Position numbers and translations under genes: made by a program. A stretch of 64,000 nucleotides of DNA from Aphrophora alni. Taxonomy: Eukaryota; Arthropoda; Insecta; Hemiptera; Aphrophoridae. A model generated the notes under the pieces. That model searched no databases. It was given only the letters and a program-made list of their open reading frames with translations, and was not told where the DNA came from. Shown one piece after another: positions 14,054-27,251 of this stretch. Every line of letters begins with the position of its first letter. Within the stretch, counting starts at the first letter, position 1. The stretch spans positions 2,386,001 through 2,450,000 of the forward strand of contig OY740766.1 in assembly GCA_963513935.1 (NCBI GenBank), in the 5' to 3' direction.

Positions 14054-16847
14054 TTATTCATTTACAAATCGAATTTATTGGTACTCCGTTCAGTTTACAA
14101 AGTACATGAGTGTCATTTATTTGTTTAATGGAAATATTTGGTAAAATGTATACGTAAAATGTGTTACAATGCACTTATGAAAGCGTAAGCCAAATGGCTC
14201 TTGAAATTATAGAGAAGCCAATTACTTTTTAAATTGAAAATGTCTGTTAATAATTCATATATTTCAATCGTGTTTTCATACATTCACGGATTTTTTGCAC
14301 ATACGTTAATACGTTTTAGTAAAATAACACAATAACAACATTTATACAAATAAAAGAAAATATAATAGTTAAAAATAAGTGAAACAATTCTTTATATATG
14401 TAATGCCTTTGAGGCTTTTATATAACACTGAAAAATTAGATTTAAACAGAATTAAATGTTTTAAAAAATGACAGTAGCCTATAATTGTATGAAAATGTTC
14501 AAAGAATTTATTTATATTACTAATGGAATAAAAATAACTGTATCATTTAATTCGGAAAATAAAAAACCTGAAAAACTCAAACAAATACTTTTGTTAGTAG
14601 CTCTAAATGATATTCACTCTGTTTTATAAAATTTCACAACTGAACAATCTTACGTTAAAGATGTATTCTAATGGATGGGTTGATGTACTAAAAATTAGAC
14701 TTTCCAACAATAAAATATTAAAATTCCACTTCCATTCTTAATTGGAACGCGTTTGTAAACACATAAATTAGATTTACAATCTCAATCTTGTTGTTTAACT
14801 AACCCTTAATCTAACGTTAGGTGCTAGTTACGACTAAAATATTCAGAGATAGCTTGTACCTCGCTTGAGCTTAGTATGATTCCAAACTACAGCAATAACT
14901 AGACGCACGAAAATAAATACTAAACAAATCTCACCTTTCATAAAATATCTTTAAAAGTTGTGTTTTATCAACATACAATGAGACACCAAATTCATCCATA
15001 ATTGAAGATTAAATGAAAGTTAATTCAAGTGAAATATCATATGTTTACTTATTATTCTTAATCGTCAATGTGGAAGGTACATATAGTTTAGTTTAAGTCG
15101 CGTGTGATTCAACTGAATTTTATTTTTGCCAAACCGTTTAAGCAGCCATAGGTGCTAATAAAAACAATTTCAAATTTAGTAGACAGAAACACCAATGTTT
15201 ATGAAAGATAAGTTTTTAAACACTACAAACTTAAATAACATGTGTAGATTTAGGACGCAAAATAAAATAAAGTATTAATATGATAAATAGTTATTTTAAT
15301 TATGTTTACTTCATAGGTTGGAAAGATAGTAATAACAGCTGATCAACAATTAAAGTTTTGAAATTGTTCATACAGTTTAATCATTTTATTAGGTTAGCTA
15401 GAGACGTTTATGAGGTGCTTTGTATGGTTTGTGTAATTACTTTTAGTAATGGAAGTGTTTCTGTAAATAAGTCATTTTAGTAACGCTGTACGTACGACCG
15501 ATGTTTATTGGATGTTACATTACGTCTGCGCATGCAATGGTAATGCTGTAGCTGCTGGTGTAGAATATGAAAGACGTTGAGATTTTAAGAAATTAAGATT
15601 TTAAAACAATAAGTGGATCAATTCAAAGACTTCGGTAAACTTTATACTTCCCGAATCATACCAACTACGAAAGTTTAGTAAAACACTACGCTGATTTTGA
15701 TAAAAGTATAATAAAAAAGATTGGAGATAAAATATTATCAGAATTTAAAATGTTTAGTTTATTCTTTGGTGTTTCAGACAATTACCTAGAGAGTAAACTT
15801 TTACTCATTTGTCTATAACTTTGATATCTTTTAAGATACAAAAATAACACATTTTGTTTATTATAAAAATAAGATTAATTTTCTATTATTTTGTAGAGGT
15901 AAAACGATTTTGTGAGAATGTGACTTTAAACATTTCAAAAAGGAAAACAATTATAAAATCGAAAATATTCTTTGTTTTTGGTACACATGTAAGCCTTTAC
16001 ATTAAAGGTGTAAATACAAAATCTTATTAATTTCGAAAGTTACAATTTGTTTTATAAAAAACAAAATCGCGAATAGCTTGTAAAATATCAATTCTCGAAC
16101 ATTTGTAAAATTGTCTTCATTTTCACGAGGATTATGAGCTCTGAGAATACACAGAACTTCTTGAAACAACCTTTATACACAGATTAAATCATAATATACT
16201 ATTATATTATAATTCCCATAATACTAGTATAGGTTAAAAATAATTATTGTTAATCAATTCAACTTATTTGATATTTCAACTGAGTAAAAAATAACTTCAT
16301 TTTTATAAATAATATGAACACCCATTGGTACAATATGTATCTATTTTTTTTTGTATGTATATCTAGCCCTATTTATGTGTATACAATACTTCATTGTAGC
16401 AAATATTTCATTTAATTTTACACATTTTATAATGTTGTGAGGTAACTGATTTTTAGTAAATTATATATATTTTCTTTGAGCCTAAGATTGAGGGTAAAAC
16501 AATATCAATGGTAATATGACGTAAAAAAACGTAAGTAGGTTCAATAATGAAATATTTTTCAACAAAAGATAATTTATAATATCTAAAACTTAGCAATGAA
16601 ACAATAAATACAAAATAATAATAATATAACTTATTTAATTAAAGTGTGTCATTTGTATAATTAACATTTTTCGCTAATTAAGAAAATAGAAATGAATATT
16701 TATTTAACTGTTATTTAAATCTAAATAAACATTAATTTACATTAAAAATATAAATTAATTACTTGATAATTACTTTAGTAATATTACTAAAAATTCGAAA
16801 CTATTATCACAACAAAATACTATTACTAGAATGTAGAACTTGGGATG

Positions 16848-16985
16848 GAACCAGAGTGGAGCCAAATTATAGCCTAGAAGCATCACGTAAAAGCAGAGAC
16901 CCAGTTGGAAGTGTTAATTTCACCGAAGTAATCTTGTTACAAGCGGCTTCTCTCCTCTCAACACGACTTGTTTCAACTATTCCAT
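16848..16985. other. best-conserved block of the segmental duplication, copy 1
   Basis: Within the old duplication, this stretch stays unusually similar to 26460-26590. A 31 bp run (within 16918-16950, starting TTTCACCGAAGTAATCTTGT) is identical, and AAAAGCAGAGAC is also shared. The open frame here (16763-17020) does not keep its phase in the other copy because of a 2 bp length change, so protein coding is unlikely to explain the conservation. A regulatory element, a non-coding RNA, or chance preservation are all possible. Confidence 0.45.
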
Positions 16986-17393
16986 TTATTTACACCGCAG
17001 ATATATCGATACATGAATGAAAATCCAGTTTATTGTGCCAGGATTGTTTAAATTTAAATTCAGTAACTTCTTGCAACTAGCCTATTTTTTATTTTGGTTT
17101 TAGTACAGACAATTTTTAAAGCAGAACTTAAGTTTAGACTTTAGTCGGAAGTCTAGGATGATTGTTGTTTAAAAATATATATTACATTAAATATCACCCT
17201 GGAAACTTACAAAGTGTATTAATTCACTGGATTTGATAAATAAATGCAAGAAGATATCTTTAGTGAGACTCGCCCTCTGTGTCTACCGTATACGATCTTA
17301 CATTGTATTATGTATTTTATTAATCAATGATGTTTATAATATTTTTTTATAATAAAAAATGATTGTCCTTCAGAATTAGAGGAAGAGAGAGGG

Positions 17394-17397
<4 letters not shown>

Positions 17398-17440
<43 letters not shown>

Positions 17441-17534
17441 TTATCTTTATTTAGGGGCGAGGTTAGGACTGTATAGTCCTCTCTACCACCTAACCCCATA
17501 CAACATAACATTATATATAAAAATACAGAGAGAG

Positions 17535-17623
<89 letters not shown>

Positions 17624-17726
17624 TTGTCTTTATTTAGGGGCGAGGTTAGGACTGTATAGTCCTCTCTACCACCTGACCCCATACAACATAACATTATATT
17701 TTTATATAAAAACATAAAATACAGAG

Positions 17727-17805
<79 letters not shown>
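17398..17805 (-). repeat. GA-tract array with two copies of a retroelement-like 3' end
   Basis: Three GA tracts (17398-17435, 17525-17619, 17722-17805) are separated by two nearly identical ~85-100 bp spacers. Read on the minus strand, each spacer runs GGGGTTAGGTGGTAGAGAGG ... CCTCGCCCCTAAATAAAG ... ATTCATT and then the CT tract. AATAAA followed after a few bases by a simple-repeat tail is the layout of a non-LTR retrotransposon 3' end with a microsatellite tail. The spacer was probably copied together with its tail by slippage or unequal exchange. Frames crossing the array are repeat artefacts. Confidence 0.7.
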
Positions 17806-17808
<3 letters not shown>

Positions 17809-20154
17809 ATTGTTTAGAATATTATGTCCAATTACATTGAATAGTAACTATGGTGCAATTAAAACTACAACAAAAATCGTCTGTTTACTGTAAGTTTTGT
17901 GTTTGAAATTAAAATAATTCCAAATTCAACTAAAACATATCTCACCACATACTTGTTTAAAACCTTATATATAGATATTAGTAAATCTCCAAAATACAAA
18001 TAGAGGGTTAGGGAATAAACACAATTGTAGCAACCTCATCTCTTTAATAAAACCAAATAGTGAAATTATGGACAAAAGTGTAATTTTGAATCTTGATCTC
18101 TCGAGAAAATGAAACATTTTTATAGTTATGGAATCCGGCGAGGACGAGTTATGTAAACGAACGTAGCGAGTGAAGGTTCTTTCATATATAGTGGGCATGT
18201 ATACACAGCTACGAGGCCTTTACTATAGCCGACTTTCCATCATCGATAAACATAACAGCTAACGATGCATCGTGGAGAATTTCGAAACTAAACCACACCT
18301 ACAGGACTGCAATTCACTTGTGTATTACGTGATCCTTCTATATAGTTTATTATCTGGTGTAGAGATATAAAGAATTACGAGGTTCAGAAAACCTCTGTAG
18401 CAACTGTTTAAACCAACTGGGAAAGTTACCTTGATTTACCAATACAATGTAACTTTAGTATTCCTTAATTATAATGATAATGCTTTCCATTAAATCTCTA
18501 ATTGTATGTTCTGAAGTACCATTCATCGAATGATATTGATATAAACGTGATTGTGTGCAGTATATCGTAGCCTACAGTTTATACAAATGTAAATACAAAA
18601 TAAAGCTGCACGTTTAAGTTAGTATTATAGAGCTTAATTTTCTTTTAATTTATTTTCTACACGGCTATTTAAATTATGTTTCAACTTGTATTTATTTTTC
18701 TTTGCTTTAAGCGGTTAAATGTTTGTTATTTATTATTGCCCTTAGAAGGAATGTTTTGTTTCTAAGTGGTACTTCAAAAAATAAATAAAGTGGTCTAAAT
18801 ATTTCTTTTTAAATTCTTATTTTCATTTAAGTATGATAAAAATTAGAGTAAAATGAATAACAACTCGAATTTAATATTATAAAAGAGGTAATTTTGATGT
18901 GTAAATTGCATATACACCAGATGTACATTTATTCGATGCTAATACTTTTGAAATATACTAAAAAATAAAATATTTTAAGCGATTTTCAAACCATACAAAT
19001 ATTAACGAATACAAATATATTAATCACCATTTAACACTCCTTTATAATGCAATTACGAAACATACAATTTCACACACACGACAGATCCATGGATAGAGGA
19101 GGATCGTTAGTCTAAGTGTTGTAGTTCCCTTTGTTCGCGACATAACAAAGGCGATTTATCTGTGCGCTTTTACTAGGTCCTCATTAAGGTAGTAACGAAC
19201 TGTAAACACGAGTAAATTGTATGAGTTTTTGTTATTGAATTTTACATGTTTCTCTCTGACATCTCTTTAAAGCAATAAACATATATCCATAATAATTTAA
19301 GACAAATCCATACGTTTTTATTACTTCACGTTACTTAAAATTCAAAATTATTTTATTTTATTTCTTCATAAATATACTATTTGTACAACAAACAAACAAA
19401 TACACAAAAAGCTAAGGAATCACGTAATTCTATTTACTTGCACAGTATTCGTGGTATAATACAACTATTTCTAAAAACTGTAAAACCAAACGTAACATAC
19501 AAACAAATAAGTGTTTTTAACCTTTATATACGCTTTCATTATTGAATTGTTAACAATTTGTAACAAAAAAATAGAAGAATTGAAGCAAAACCCGTAAATT
19601 GCTACCATTTAAATTAGTTTAAACATTTAGACTTGAAGTAGTGTAGAAGATATTTCACTCTATTTATTTACTTAGTATTCCATCTGTTTGCTGCCTTCAC
19701 TCAGCAGAATCACTCAATTCTATCGATCTATTACGTCCCTACGTTCTTTAAACTGTTTCTTTTATAGTTCGTAGAAGAGAAATGAATCAAATATTGTATC
19801 CAAAATTAAATCTCATTGGTTTCATTATGCGGACAACAACAGCATTAACCCAATCAATTCTTCTTCTATTACATTTTAAAACAATTGCCTCTAAAACAGT
19901 ATTTTTATGTAAAAACATTTTTGTATAACATTTAATACAAGTATGAGAATATTGAAACAAATCGCTAAGAAGTTTCGTTGGCGTACAAAGTGCAAATTCT
20001 TGGTTTAGGTCCACAGCTTGGTCTAAATTTTGTCATTTTCAGTTAATATAAATAATAAAAGCAAAACTTTAAGGTTGATGACGTTATGAGATGTCAACAC
20101 TTAACTTATAATACTATTAAGAGATGTTTATAAGATAAATAAGAGGTTAGAGTA
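17806..20154. other. unassigned AT-rich sequence
   Basis: No gene recognised. A GC-richer patch at about 18120-18330 and the conserved 54 bp block at 19101-19154 stand out. Short minus-strand frames at 17965-18198 and 19787-20014 have no recognised domain. Confidence 0.5.
19101..19154 (+). other. 54 bp block shared with 36009-36062 (inverted)
   Basis: The reverse complement of this block matches 36009-36062 with about five differences in 54 bp, while the flanks are much less alike. In one frame both copies stay open and read IVSLSVV(V/F)PFV(R/C)DITKA. By hand count, three of the five base changes are silent in that frame. Here a TAG lies just upstream of the frame, so any exon would have to start at a splice site. 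It may be an exon relic, part of an unidentified mobile element, or a conserved non-coding block. Confidence 0.4.
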
Positions 20155-20815
20155 GCATGCCGTGAAATCCTTTTTATCCCGGCGATACTTCTATTCTAAC
20201 AGCCGCACTAGCGGGTTGCCTGAATAATACATTGCAGGGGAATTGTTTTTGCATCAAATTAGTTTACCCCTTCCCTCGGTGATGAAAATCCTTATCACGC
20301 ATCAAGGTCAGACAACGAGTTCTGTACCAACCGGAAGAGAGACCGGATATGTTCAAGGAAGTGCATGTCTTCTAGTGTACAGAGTAACTAATATTTCAGG
20401 TACCTCTCCGAATTGTTCACCTACCAACTAATTGCTAATTAGCTCTTTTTGGGATGGGACAGTCAGCCCAGTTTTTTCGGATGTGCGTCTTCAAATTTTC
20501 GTATAAATTTAAATATGTAATAAGTAGTTAACTACCATTTTGGTCTAATACTGTTTCCTAGAACACTAGTTTTAAATAGTCATTCCCTTAATATTATTCA
20601 CAGTTAATTTAGTTTATTATGTATTATATTTAAGAACATAGTTTTAATCGCTTATGAAGCTGGCTGGTTGAGCTGTAGTATTTGAATAGTTGAGGGCATG
20701 TGTCAGGGTAATTCCTCCCCCCCCCCAGCTTACTTCGCAAACTCAAACTTTCTTAAAGATCCACCCCGCAAATCCCCAATTTATAAAACCTCATTTCGCT
20801 GCAGGTTTATTACAA
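20155..20815 (-). repeat. dispersed repeat family X, long copy
   Basis: In reverse complement this matches 11535-11880 from both sides: 20543-20815 matches 11553-11800, and 20160-20241 matches 11790-11880. The intervening 20242-20543 (about 300 bp) has no counterpart there. Either this copy is closer to full length or it carries a nested insertion. A 62-codon frame at 20243-20431 falls in the extra piece and shows no domain. A C run lies at 20716-20726. Confidence 0.65.
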
Positions 20816-21686
20816 ATGTACAAGGTATGGTCTAATTAAAACTTTGATGTGTTATTTGTAATCATGATATGCTTCGATGAGTTATGCCTTGCTTTAATTA
20901 TGATAAAACTACCTTCACCTGTAACCATCAGTTATTTTACACATCATTACAAAGAAATCATAATTAATAGCTTAGACTTATTTCAAAATAATTATACATT
21001 TTATTAAAAATAACTTCTCTACTTAAAAGCAGTAAATTAAGCGCTGCTAATCCTGATTAAGACTTGGGGGAAAGTACATGAAAAATTATATTAAGAAAAA
21101 TATTATTACACATGAAAAGTTCATGCAAACTAACAAATACTTAAAATTGCACTCTTTTTGTGGAGTTGATTCTTCAAAAATTATTTAAATTTTACTCACA
21201 AAAATATCATAATTGTCAACAGAGTACAACAACAAAAATACACCTGTACTATTAAAATGTTAACTTACCTAATAGAGAGATAATGTGTTACTATTATACA
21301 TTACTAATGGTTAACATATTACACGCCGAACTTATAAAATACGTTAATCGTGTTTTACATGAACGTTTATCCCATCTTGGTATACATTTTTAAAAAAATT
21401 TTGGCGGTTACAAAATTTAATTTCAATTGCATTTGAAAGATGTTTCCTATTTTTGTTTTTAAATGTATAGCTATTAGTGCACCAGTATTTTTTCCAAAAA
21501 ATGACTTGTTTACTGGTATTAAAATTGATTTCTTTTCTTTCTCTCTCTAATACTAGTAATTTAATTGTCGAGCAGACGACTTTTGTTTTTAAAACGGTTA
21601 AATAAAACCACAACACAACTTACCATTAGACTCTCTAATCATTACACCATATACAACCATATATTTACAATAGACAATTTTACTTT

Positions 21687-21897
21687 TTTTATTATTATAC
21701 ATTTTTCGGACGTTTGCGATCATTTGTGTGTTAAAAATTCAAAACACGACGTTTCGGAAATAAGAATCAATTCCCGTTATCAAGTGACTAAAATCTTGGC
21801 TTGATAACGAGAATTGATTCTTATTCCCGAAACGTCGTGTTTTGAATTTTTAACACACAAATGATGGCAAATATCCGAAAAATGTATAATAATAAAA
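21687..21897. mobile_element. long foldback, Penelope-like motif pair
   Basis: Arms 21687-21784 and 21800-21897 are near-perfect reverse complements around a 15 bp loop. Each arm contains, reading outward, TTGATAACG, an AT-rich stem, CCGAAACGTCGTG and AACACACAAATGATGGC. The GAAACGTC following a hairpin resembles the ribozyme-bearing repeats of Penelope-like retroelements (compare 60975-61249), but the first core reads TTGATAA instead of CTGANGA. The insert reaches about 21955, because duplication copy 1 resumes alignment there. Very similar arms suggest recent origin or gene conversion. Confidence 0.7.
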
Positions 21898-22941
21898 TTG
21901 AACTTCCATCATTAACAAATAACTTCAAACAGAGAATAATTTTACTAATAAATAATTCATTAAATGTTAATTTTTGTTGTGATGATAGCGTAGACTTTGG
22001 AAGCACATATTTTATCAAAACGAACAATTTACTAACTTTATCTAATAATATTAAGATTGTTCGGCTTTTACACGTCAGTCCAAATTAGTACTGAAAATAA
22101 CAGAACTAATTAGCTAAAAGCAAGGCAACTTAAATTCTAATTTGTTTTCCTAATTATATTAGCATTGAAACAAAGTTATCAGATGTTCTAAGACAGGATA
22201 GGTGTATATCAGAATAGTTTCCAAGTATGGTTTATGTAATTAATGCGAAACAATTAGTTACTGACATAATTACGATTTAATTGATTGTGTCTTGTGCCCT
22301 GCATCATCTTACAATGGTACAAGAAGTAAATGACAAAATATAATAGGAACATATTATTAAACTGTAAAGCCATGAAGTATTTTTATTATTTTATTGTCTA
22401 ATCAAAATATATTAAATTAATTTGTTTTGCTTAAATATTCTTTTATTTAAAATTGCAGTAAAAATTAGAAAATTTATTTCTCTTCATTCATAGAAATTCT
22501 ATGCTTGAGCAATAATATAAGAAAGTGTGCTTCTTACTCTTTCTCTTAATTACAAACACCTATACGTATTTCACTTACTTTATACTTAGTATCATTCTAA
22601 AATGCTAAACTATGATTCAACTATTTGTAAAGGTAATAAATGTCACCTGATAAGTTATAAAGTAACTGTGTATAAGAGAGAGTACAGACAGGTGACAAAT
22701 TGTTTGTAGTGATATCATATTATAATTCCTCTAATAAAAACCCTATATTTCTGTAATTCAACAACCATAACAACTATTTCGTTGAATATTTTATTTGTAT
22801 ATCTTAAATACAACTGCTGTAGTTGTTAGTTAGTTTTTTTTTTTTTTTTAATACTTCATGAGACATTTTATGTGAAATTAAATAAGTGCCTTTTATAAAA
22901 AATAAAATAATAATAATACAAAGTTAATATTCTCTGTTATA

Positions 22942-23044
22942 AGTTATTTGTTAATGATGGAAGTTCAATTTTATTATTATACATTTTTCGGACATTTGCC
23001 ATCACACAAATGATGGCAAATGTCCGAAAAATGTATAATAATAA
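22942..23044. mobile_element. short foldback, deletion derivative of the 21.7 kb foldback
   Basis: Arms 22971-23004 and 23011-23044 are perfect 34 bp reverse complements around CACAAA and correspond to the outer parts of the 21687-21897 arms (TACATTTTTCGGACATTTGC). The flank at 22942-22970 is also the reverse complement of 21897-21926 (AACTTCCATCATTAACAAAT), so this is a rearranged copy of the same element. It is absent from duplication copy 1. Confidence 0.7.
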
Positions 23045-25382
23045 ATAAAATCTAGTTAATATATTACATTTCTTACTCTTTTATTTTTCAAGGTTTTCAT
23101 TTTCACTAGTTTTCAAATAATAGCCATGTTTATTATTTAACCGGACGTTCAATAATAAACGATCTAATGATGATATTATTTGTATATATAAAATGTTGTG
23201 AATGATCCTGGACTAGATTTTCAAACACCAAATGAGAGAGATTGGAGAGATAGAAAAATATCGTTGTGCTTGGATACGGTCTAATGAAAGATTTTAGAGG
23301 AAGTGAAAATATTCCACGGTTATCCATGACTATACGACGATAGGTTGAATGCGCTCTTTAACATTTTCCTCTTAGGGGCTCGTGAGTAAGGGTTGAAGAA
23401 TTCGAGTTTTCCTAACGAATCACGTTTTTCATTCAACTGATCTTGGGTTATATCCCTCTCTTTTAACTTTCCTATCTGGTCTCCCTCGGCCTTTTCTCTT
23501 CCGACGCTAACGTATTCAATGTTTAGGAAACTTTTATGTAGTTTTATGTTGAGGGTGTGATGACTGAGACATAATTAACGTTTAAACGCGACACACATTT
23601 ATTATTTAAAACCACTATTTGATATTTCAGACAATGTACAATGTAGTAGTTGATTAGGGCGTCAGGGATCCGACAAAACTTTAAAGATGATCATTTAGAA
23701 ATTTTCGTTGATACAAATATTACTGGGGGTGTATAACAGTATGATATCTAAGAGTCGGAGAGAGGATAAAAGATGAGGGAATCAACAACACGCTGAAATC
23801 AATAAGTCTAAAAGCGTTCTTCCTTACCTCTGCTAGTTTCTCAGAAAACGTATTGTAGTTTTGAATTTGATCAATGGCTTTTTTCGTGTAAATGAATATG
23901 TAAAACTTCCAATTTAAAAATATCGAGGAAATCTTTACTGTACAATCTTTATTACAATTAATTTATCATTCAACAACAACAATTTGAGTTATTTTCGTGT
24001 TTAAATACATACATAAAAATTAATAAAGTTACAAAAACATATTTATTAAATGCATTTCACCACAGGTGAATGTACCTTCGTTAGGTACAATAAGCAAACA
24101 AAATCAGTTTTAACTATCAATAACTTCTATAGTATATTAATATTCATTATAATTAAAAATGTTAAAACATTTGAATGTTTATATTTTGTACCACCTTTGA
24201 GATTTTTAGGCAGAAAATCTAAACGTTTTGGGTAGAAAATGCGGATGTGATCATTTACACAAATGAAAACGTTCACAAAATGAATATTAAATTGAATTAA
24301 ACATCCGGTTAATATGATTATTCATGAAATAAAATTCCATCACAAAATATATGCGCCAAGCATGTACTTTTATATTATTATTATATTGCTAATACTATTT
24401 TTTTCCATGTCGAAATGTCTTGAAAACTGAACTTTTCTAGTTTTACCTGCCGTAAAATTTCCAGCTCAGTTTTTTCGAAAACATCTTGAGAAAAATATTA
24501 TCTCTTTACCATTTCCAGTTTATTATGTATCACATATTACGTGTACAATCCCAATGATGTTGAAAGAAAAGAAACGTACTTGCTCAATACAGTAGGATAA
24601 ATGTAATATTCAAATGCAGTCGTGAATATTTAATTCAACTGAGTGCATGGAATAATTTGTTTGATTATACAACAAATTAAAACTTTAAGTACAGGTAACC
24701 AAACTTCTTAAATAATCGATAGTGTCTTGTCACTAAGTATATTTGATTTATTTAAATAATAATCAAACAAAAAGGGAAACCATTTTACATTTCGGTTTAT
24801 TAAGACGTTTTCAAGTACAAAATATCGAAAGAGAATGTACGCCAAAGCATGGTTTACAATTTAATTATCACTAAATTGTTTTAATGTCACATGTCACATG
24901 TATTACGATTATTATTACTTTGTTTTATCAAACATTCAAAACATTTTGGAATTTTTTGAAGTATTAATTCGTGAGCTAGTTCTCCTTGACGCAATTTTAA
25001 TTTATTTTGTACCCTGAAGCCAACCACATGCAGTTTGAAAATTTCAAAGATTATATTTTCGAGATGAGTTTTGAGCTGTTAATTATTAAACAGTAAGTTT
25101 GAATGATAAATGGTGTTTACCAGTTAGATTCGTGATTTTAATGTTGGTTCTTCCAGTGTTTAATATAATTTTAAAACGGAGGCGGATTGTGAGATGTTCT
25201 TGAATTTAACTGAAGAATCTCAGCAAAGTAACTATAATATATAATATAGAGGTTAGCATATTTATACAATGTAGTCTAGTTTACTGGCTTGACCCATTTT
25301 CTCCCCCCCCCCCCAAATACAGCTTAGCAAGTACATCTTTTGTATTTACATAAAAATTCCAAGTGGTAATATTTCTTATATT

Positions 25383-25385
<3 letters not shown>

Positions 25386-25426
<41 letters not shown>
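25386..25426. repeat. (TA)n microsatellite
   Basis: A 41 bp TA tract at the position corresponding to the TA/CA/TA compound in duplication copy 1. A 12 bp C run sits about 70 bp upstream (25303-25314). Confidence 0.9.
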
Positions 25427-25427
<1 letters not shown>

Positions 25428-25614
25428 CTGTCATATTTATTTATTTAAAAAATGAATTTATTGATGTACTCTGTTCAGTTTACAAAAGACATAAAGATTG
25501 AATTTCATTTATTTGTTTAATTTTAATGAAAATAAATGGTTAATAAACTTAAAATGTGTTATAATGCTTTAAAATAGCTAAAACTCTAATGACTTTAGAA
25601 AATATAGAAAAGCC

Positions 25615-26046
25615 AATTTTAACTTATGAATATCATTAATATACAAAATAAACAACAAAGGTCCCAATACTGAGCCCTGTGGAACTCCACTACAGACATC
25701 CCTCCAACTTGACCTATCATCACCAACACTAACCCACTGACTTCTGCCAGAAAGATAGGACTCCACCCATGCAATGCATATAGAAGCCAAACCCATACTT
25801 CTTAATTTCACCAAAAGCAATGAGTGGTTTACGCAATCAAAAGCTTTAGAAAAATCCAACAAAGCTAGGATGTCAATTATCTACGATCCATTGCTAAACT
25901 CACATCATCAGTTACCTGAAGCAAAGCTGTGGTAGTACGAAATCCAGATTGCAGTGGACTGGATTTTCCTTGGAAAGGAAATTAGTCAATTTAGATAAAC
26001 TGGCAATATACTTATTGGTCTAAAATCAGATACACACGAAGGTTGG
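25615..26046 (-). pseudogene. non-LTR retrotransposon reverse transcriptase, doubly truncated fragment
   Basis: Read on the minus strand from 26046, pieces of the domain appear in order: DFRPISILPVYL (about 26025-25990), traces of QSGFRTTTALLQVTDD (about 25955-25905), then in the frame 25862-25578 LDFSKAFDCVNHSLLL (box A, catalytic Asp present), SYLSGR and SGVPQGSVLGPLLFILYIND (box B). The stretch between PVYL and QSGF is shortened, frames change at least once, and the fragment ends before YADD. The style fits the CR1/L2/Jockey-like range of non-LTR elements; the clade is not certain. Its 5' side touches a GA tract; its 3' side joins ordinary duplication sequence. Confidence 0.75.
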
Positions 26047-26184
<138 letters not shown>

Positions 26185-26323
26185 ATTTTATCTAAACCGT
26201 AGCAATGAAATAATAAATACAAACAACAAATTTTGAATCTAAATGAAGCTTATCATTAACATTTTGTCGGTAATTAAATAGTTATAAGTGAATATTTATT
26301 TAAATGAAACTAAATGTTATTAC

Positions 26324-26326
<3 letters not shown>

Positions 26327-26366
<40 letters not shown>
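26327..26366. repeat. (TA)n microsatellite
   Basis: A 40 bp TA tract within duplication copy 2; copy 1 has only short AT-rich DNA at the matching place near 16750. Confidence 0.9.
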
Positions 26367-26368
<2 letters not shown>

Positions 26369-26459
26369 TATTCGAAACACTTTAGTATTATTATTATTAT
26401 AAATTAGAAGCTATTCTTACAAGAAAATACAATTATTACATGATTGTAAAATATCGAAT

Positions 26460-26590
26460 AGAACCATAGTGAAGTCAAATTGTGCCATTGAAGCATTACA
26501 TAAAAGCAGAGACACTGTTGGTATTTCATTTCACCGAAGTAATCTTGTTACAAGCGGCTCTAGCCTCTCAACACTTCTTGTTTCATTTGC
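26460..26590. other. best-conserved block of the segmental duplication, copy 2
   Basis: The partner of 16848-16985, holding the identical 31 bp run that starts TTTCACCGAAGTAATCTTGT. The 65-codon frame that crosses it (26469-26666) does not share phase with the frame in copy 1. Confidence 0.45.
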
Positions 26591-27226
26591 AGTTCAACTA
26601 ATAAATTATTATACAAATAATAATATTCGACGGTCAAATATACCCCAGATATATTGGTGCATTTAGTATTATGACTAACAGAAAGAATGTTATTAAACCA
26701 GCTATATTTAAATATCAATGTAATAACCTCTTGTGACAATTTTTCATTTTGGTATTTGTTTATTTTAAACAGAAAATTTGTTACAGAAACTTTTTAAACA
26801 GAACATAAGTCTAGAATGACTTCTATTTTAAAGTATTACATTGTATTAAACATTGCGTTCGGTTTATAAGTTACAAAGTGTATTATATATTCATTTCTTT
26901 ATATATTATGTAGTTTTGTATTTTATTTTTAAAAGTTGTATTTATTTAGCAATAGTATTTAAAATAGAAAAAAATTTAAAACTGTACTTTAAACTGTAAA
27001 AAATCAATAAATATATCGTAAAATTGCCTATGATGGAAGGAAAAGGACATGAAGAACATTGAAAAATTTACCCCCCAAAACAAAATGGTGGTTTATAGAG
27101 TTATTTTATTTACTCAATAGAAATGCTGCCAACATACTTGTTCAATTGTACCTCAGTCGGTGACCGTACCCTTTTTAGCAAATTTTGGTATTTTCTACCT
27201 CGCTTACTATTTGAGCAAGTAATGTC

Positions 27227-27251
27227 AACCTAACCTAACCTAACCTAACCT
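27227..27251. repeat. interstitial telomere-like repeat (AACCT)5
   Basis: Five perfect head-to-tail AACCT units, the complement of the arthropod telomere repeat TTAGG. It is far too short and too embedded to be a chromosome end. It may come from repair of a break, or be part of a mobile element, since the following ~300 bp are GC-richer than average. Confidence 0.75.

Noticed and set aside
16763..17020. Open frame over the conserved duplication block
   Set aside because: The matching block at 26.5 kb is shifted by a 2 bp length change, so the protein would not be conserved.
21565..22088. Overlapping 68-79 codon frames around the 21.7 kb foldback
   Set aside because: They translate the palindrome arms in both directions; no domain is recognised.
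27227..27251. True telomere or subtelomere
   Set aside because: Only five units, with ordinary sequence for tens of kilobases on both sides.
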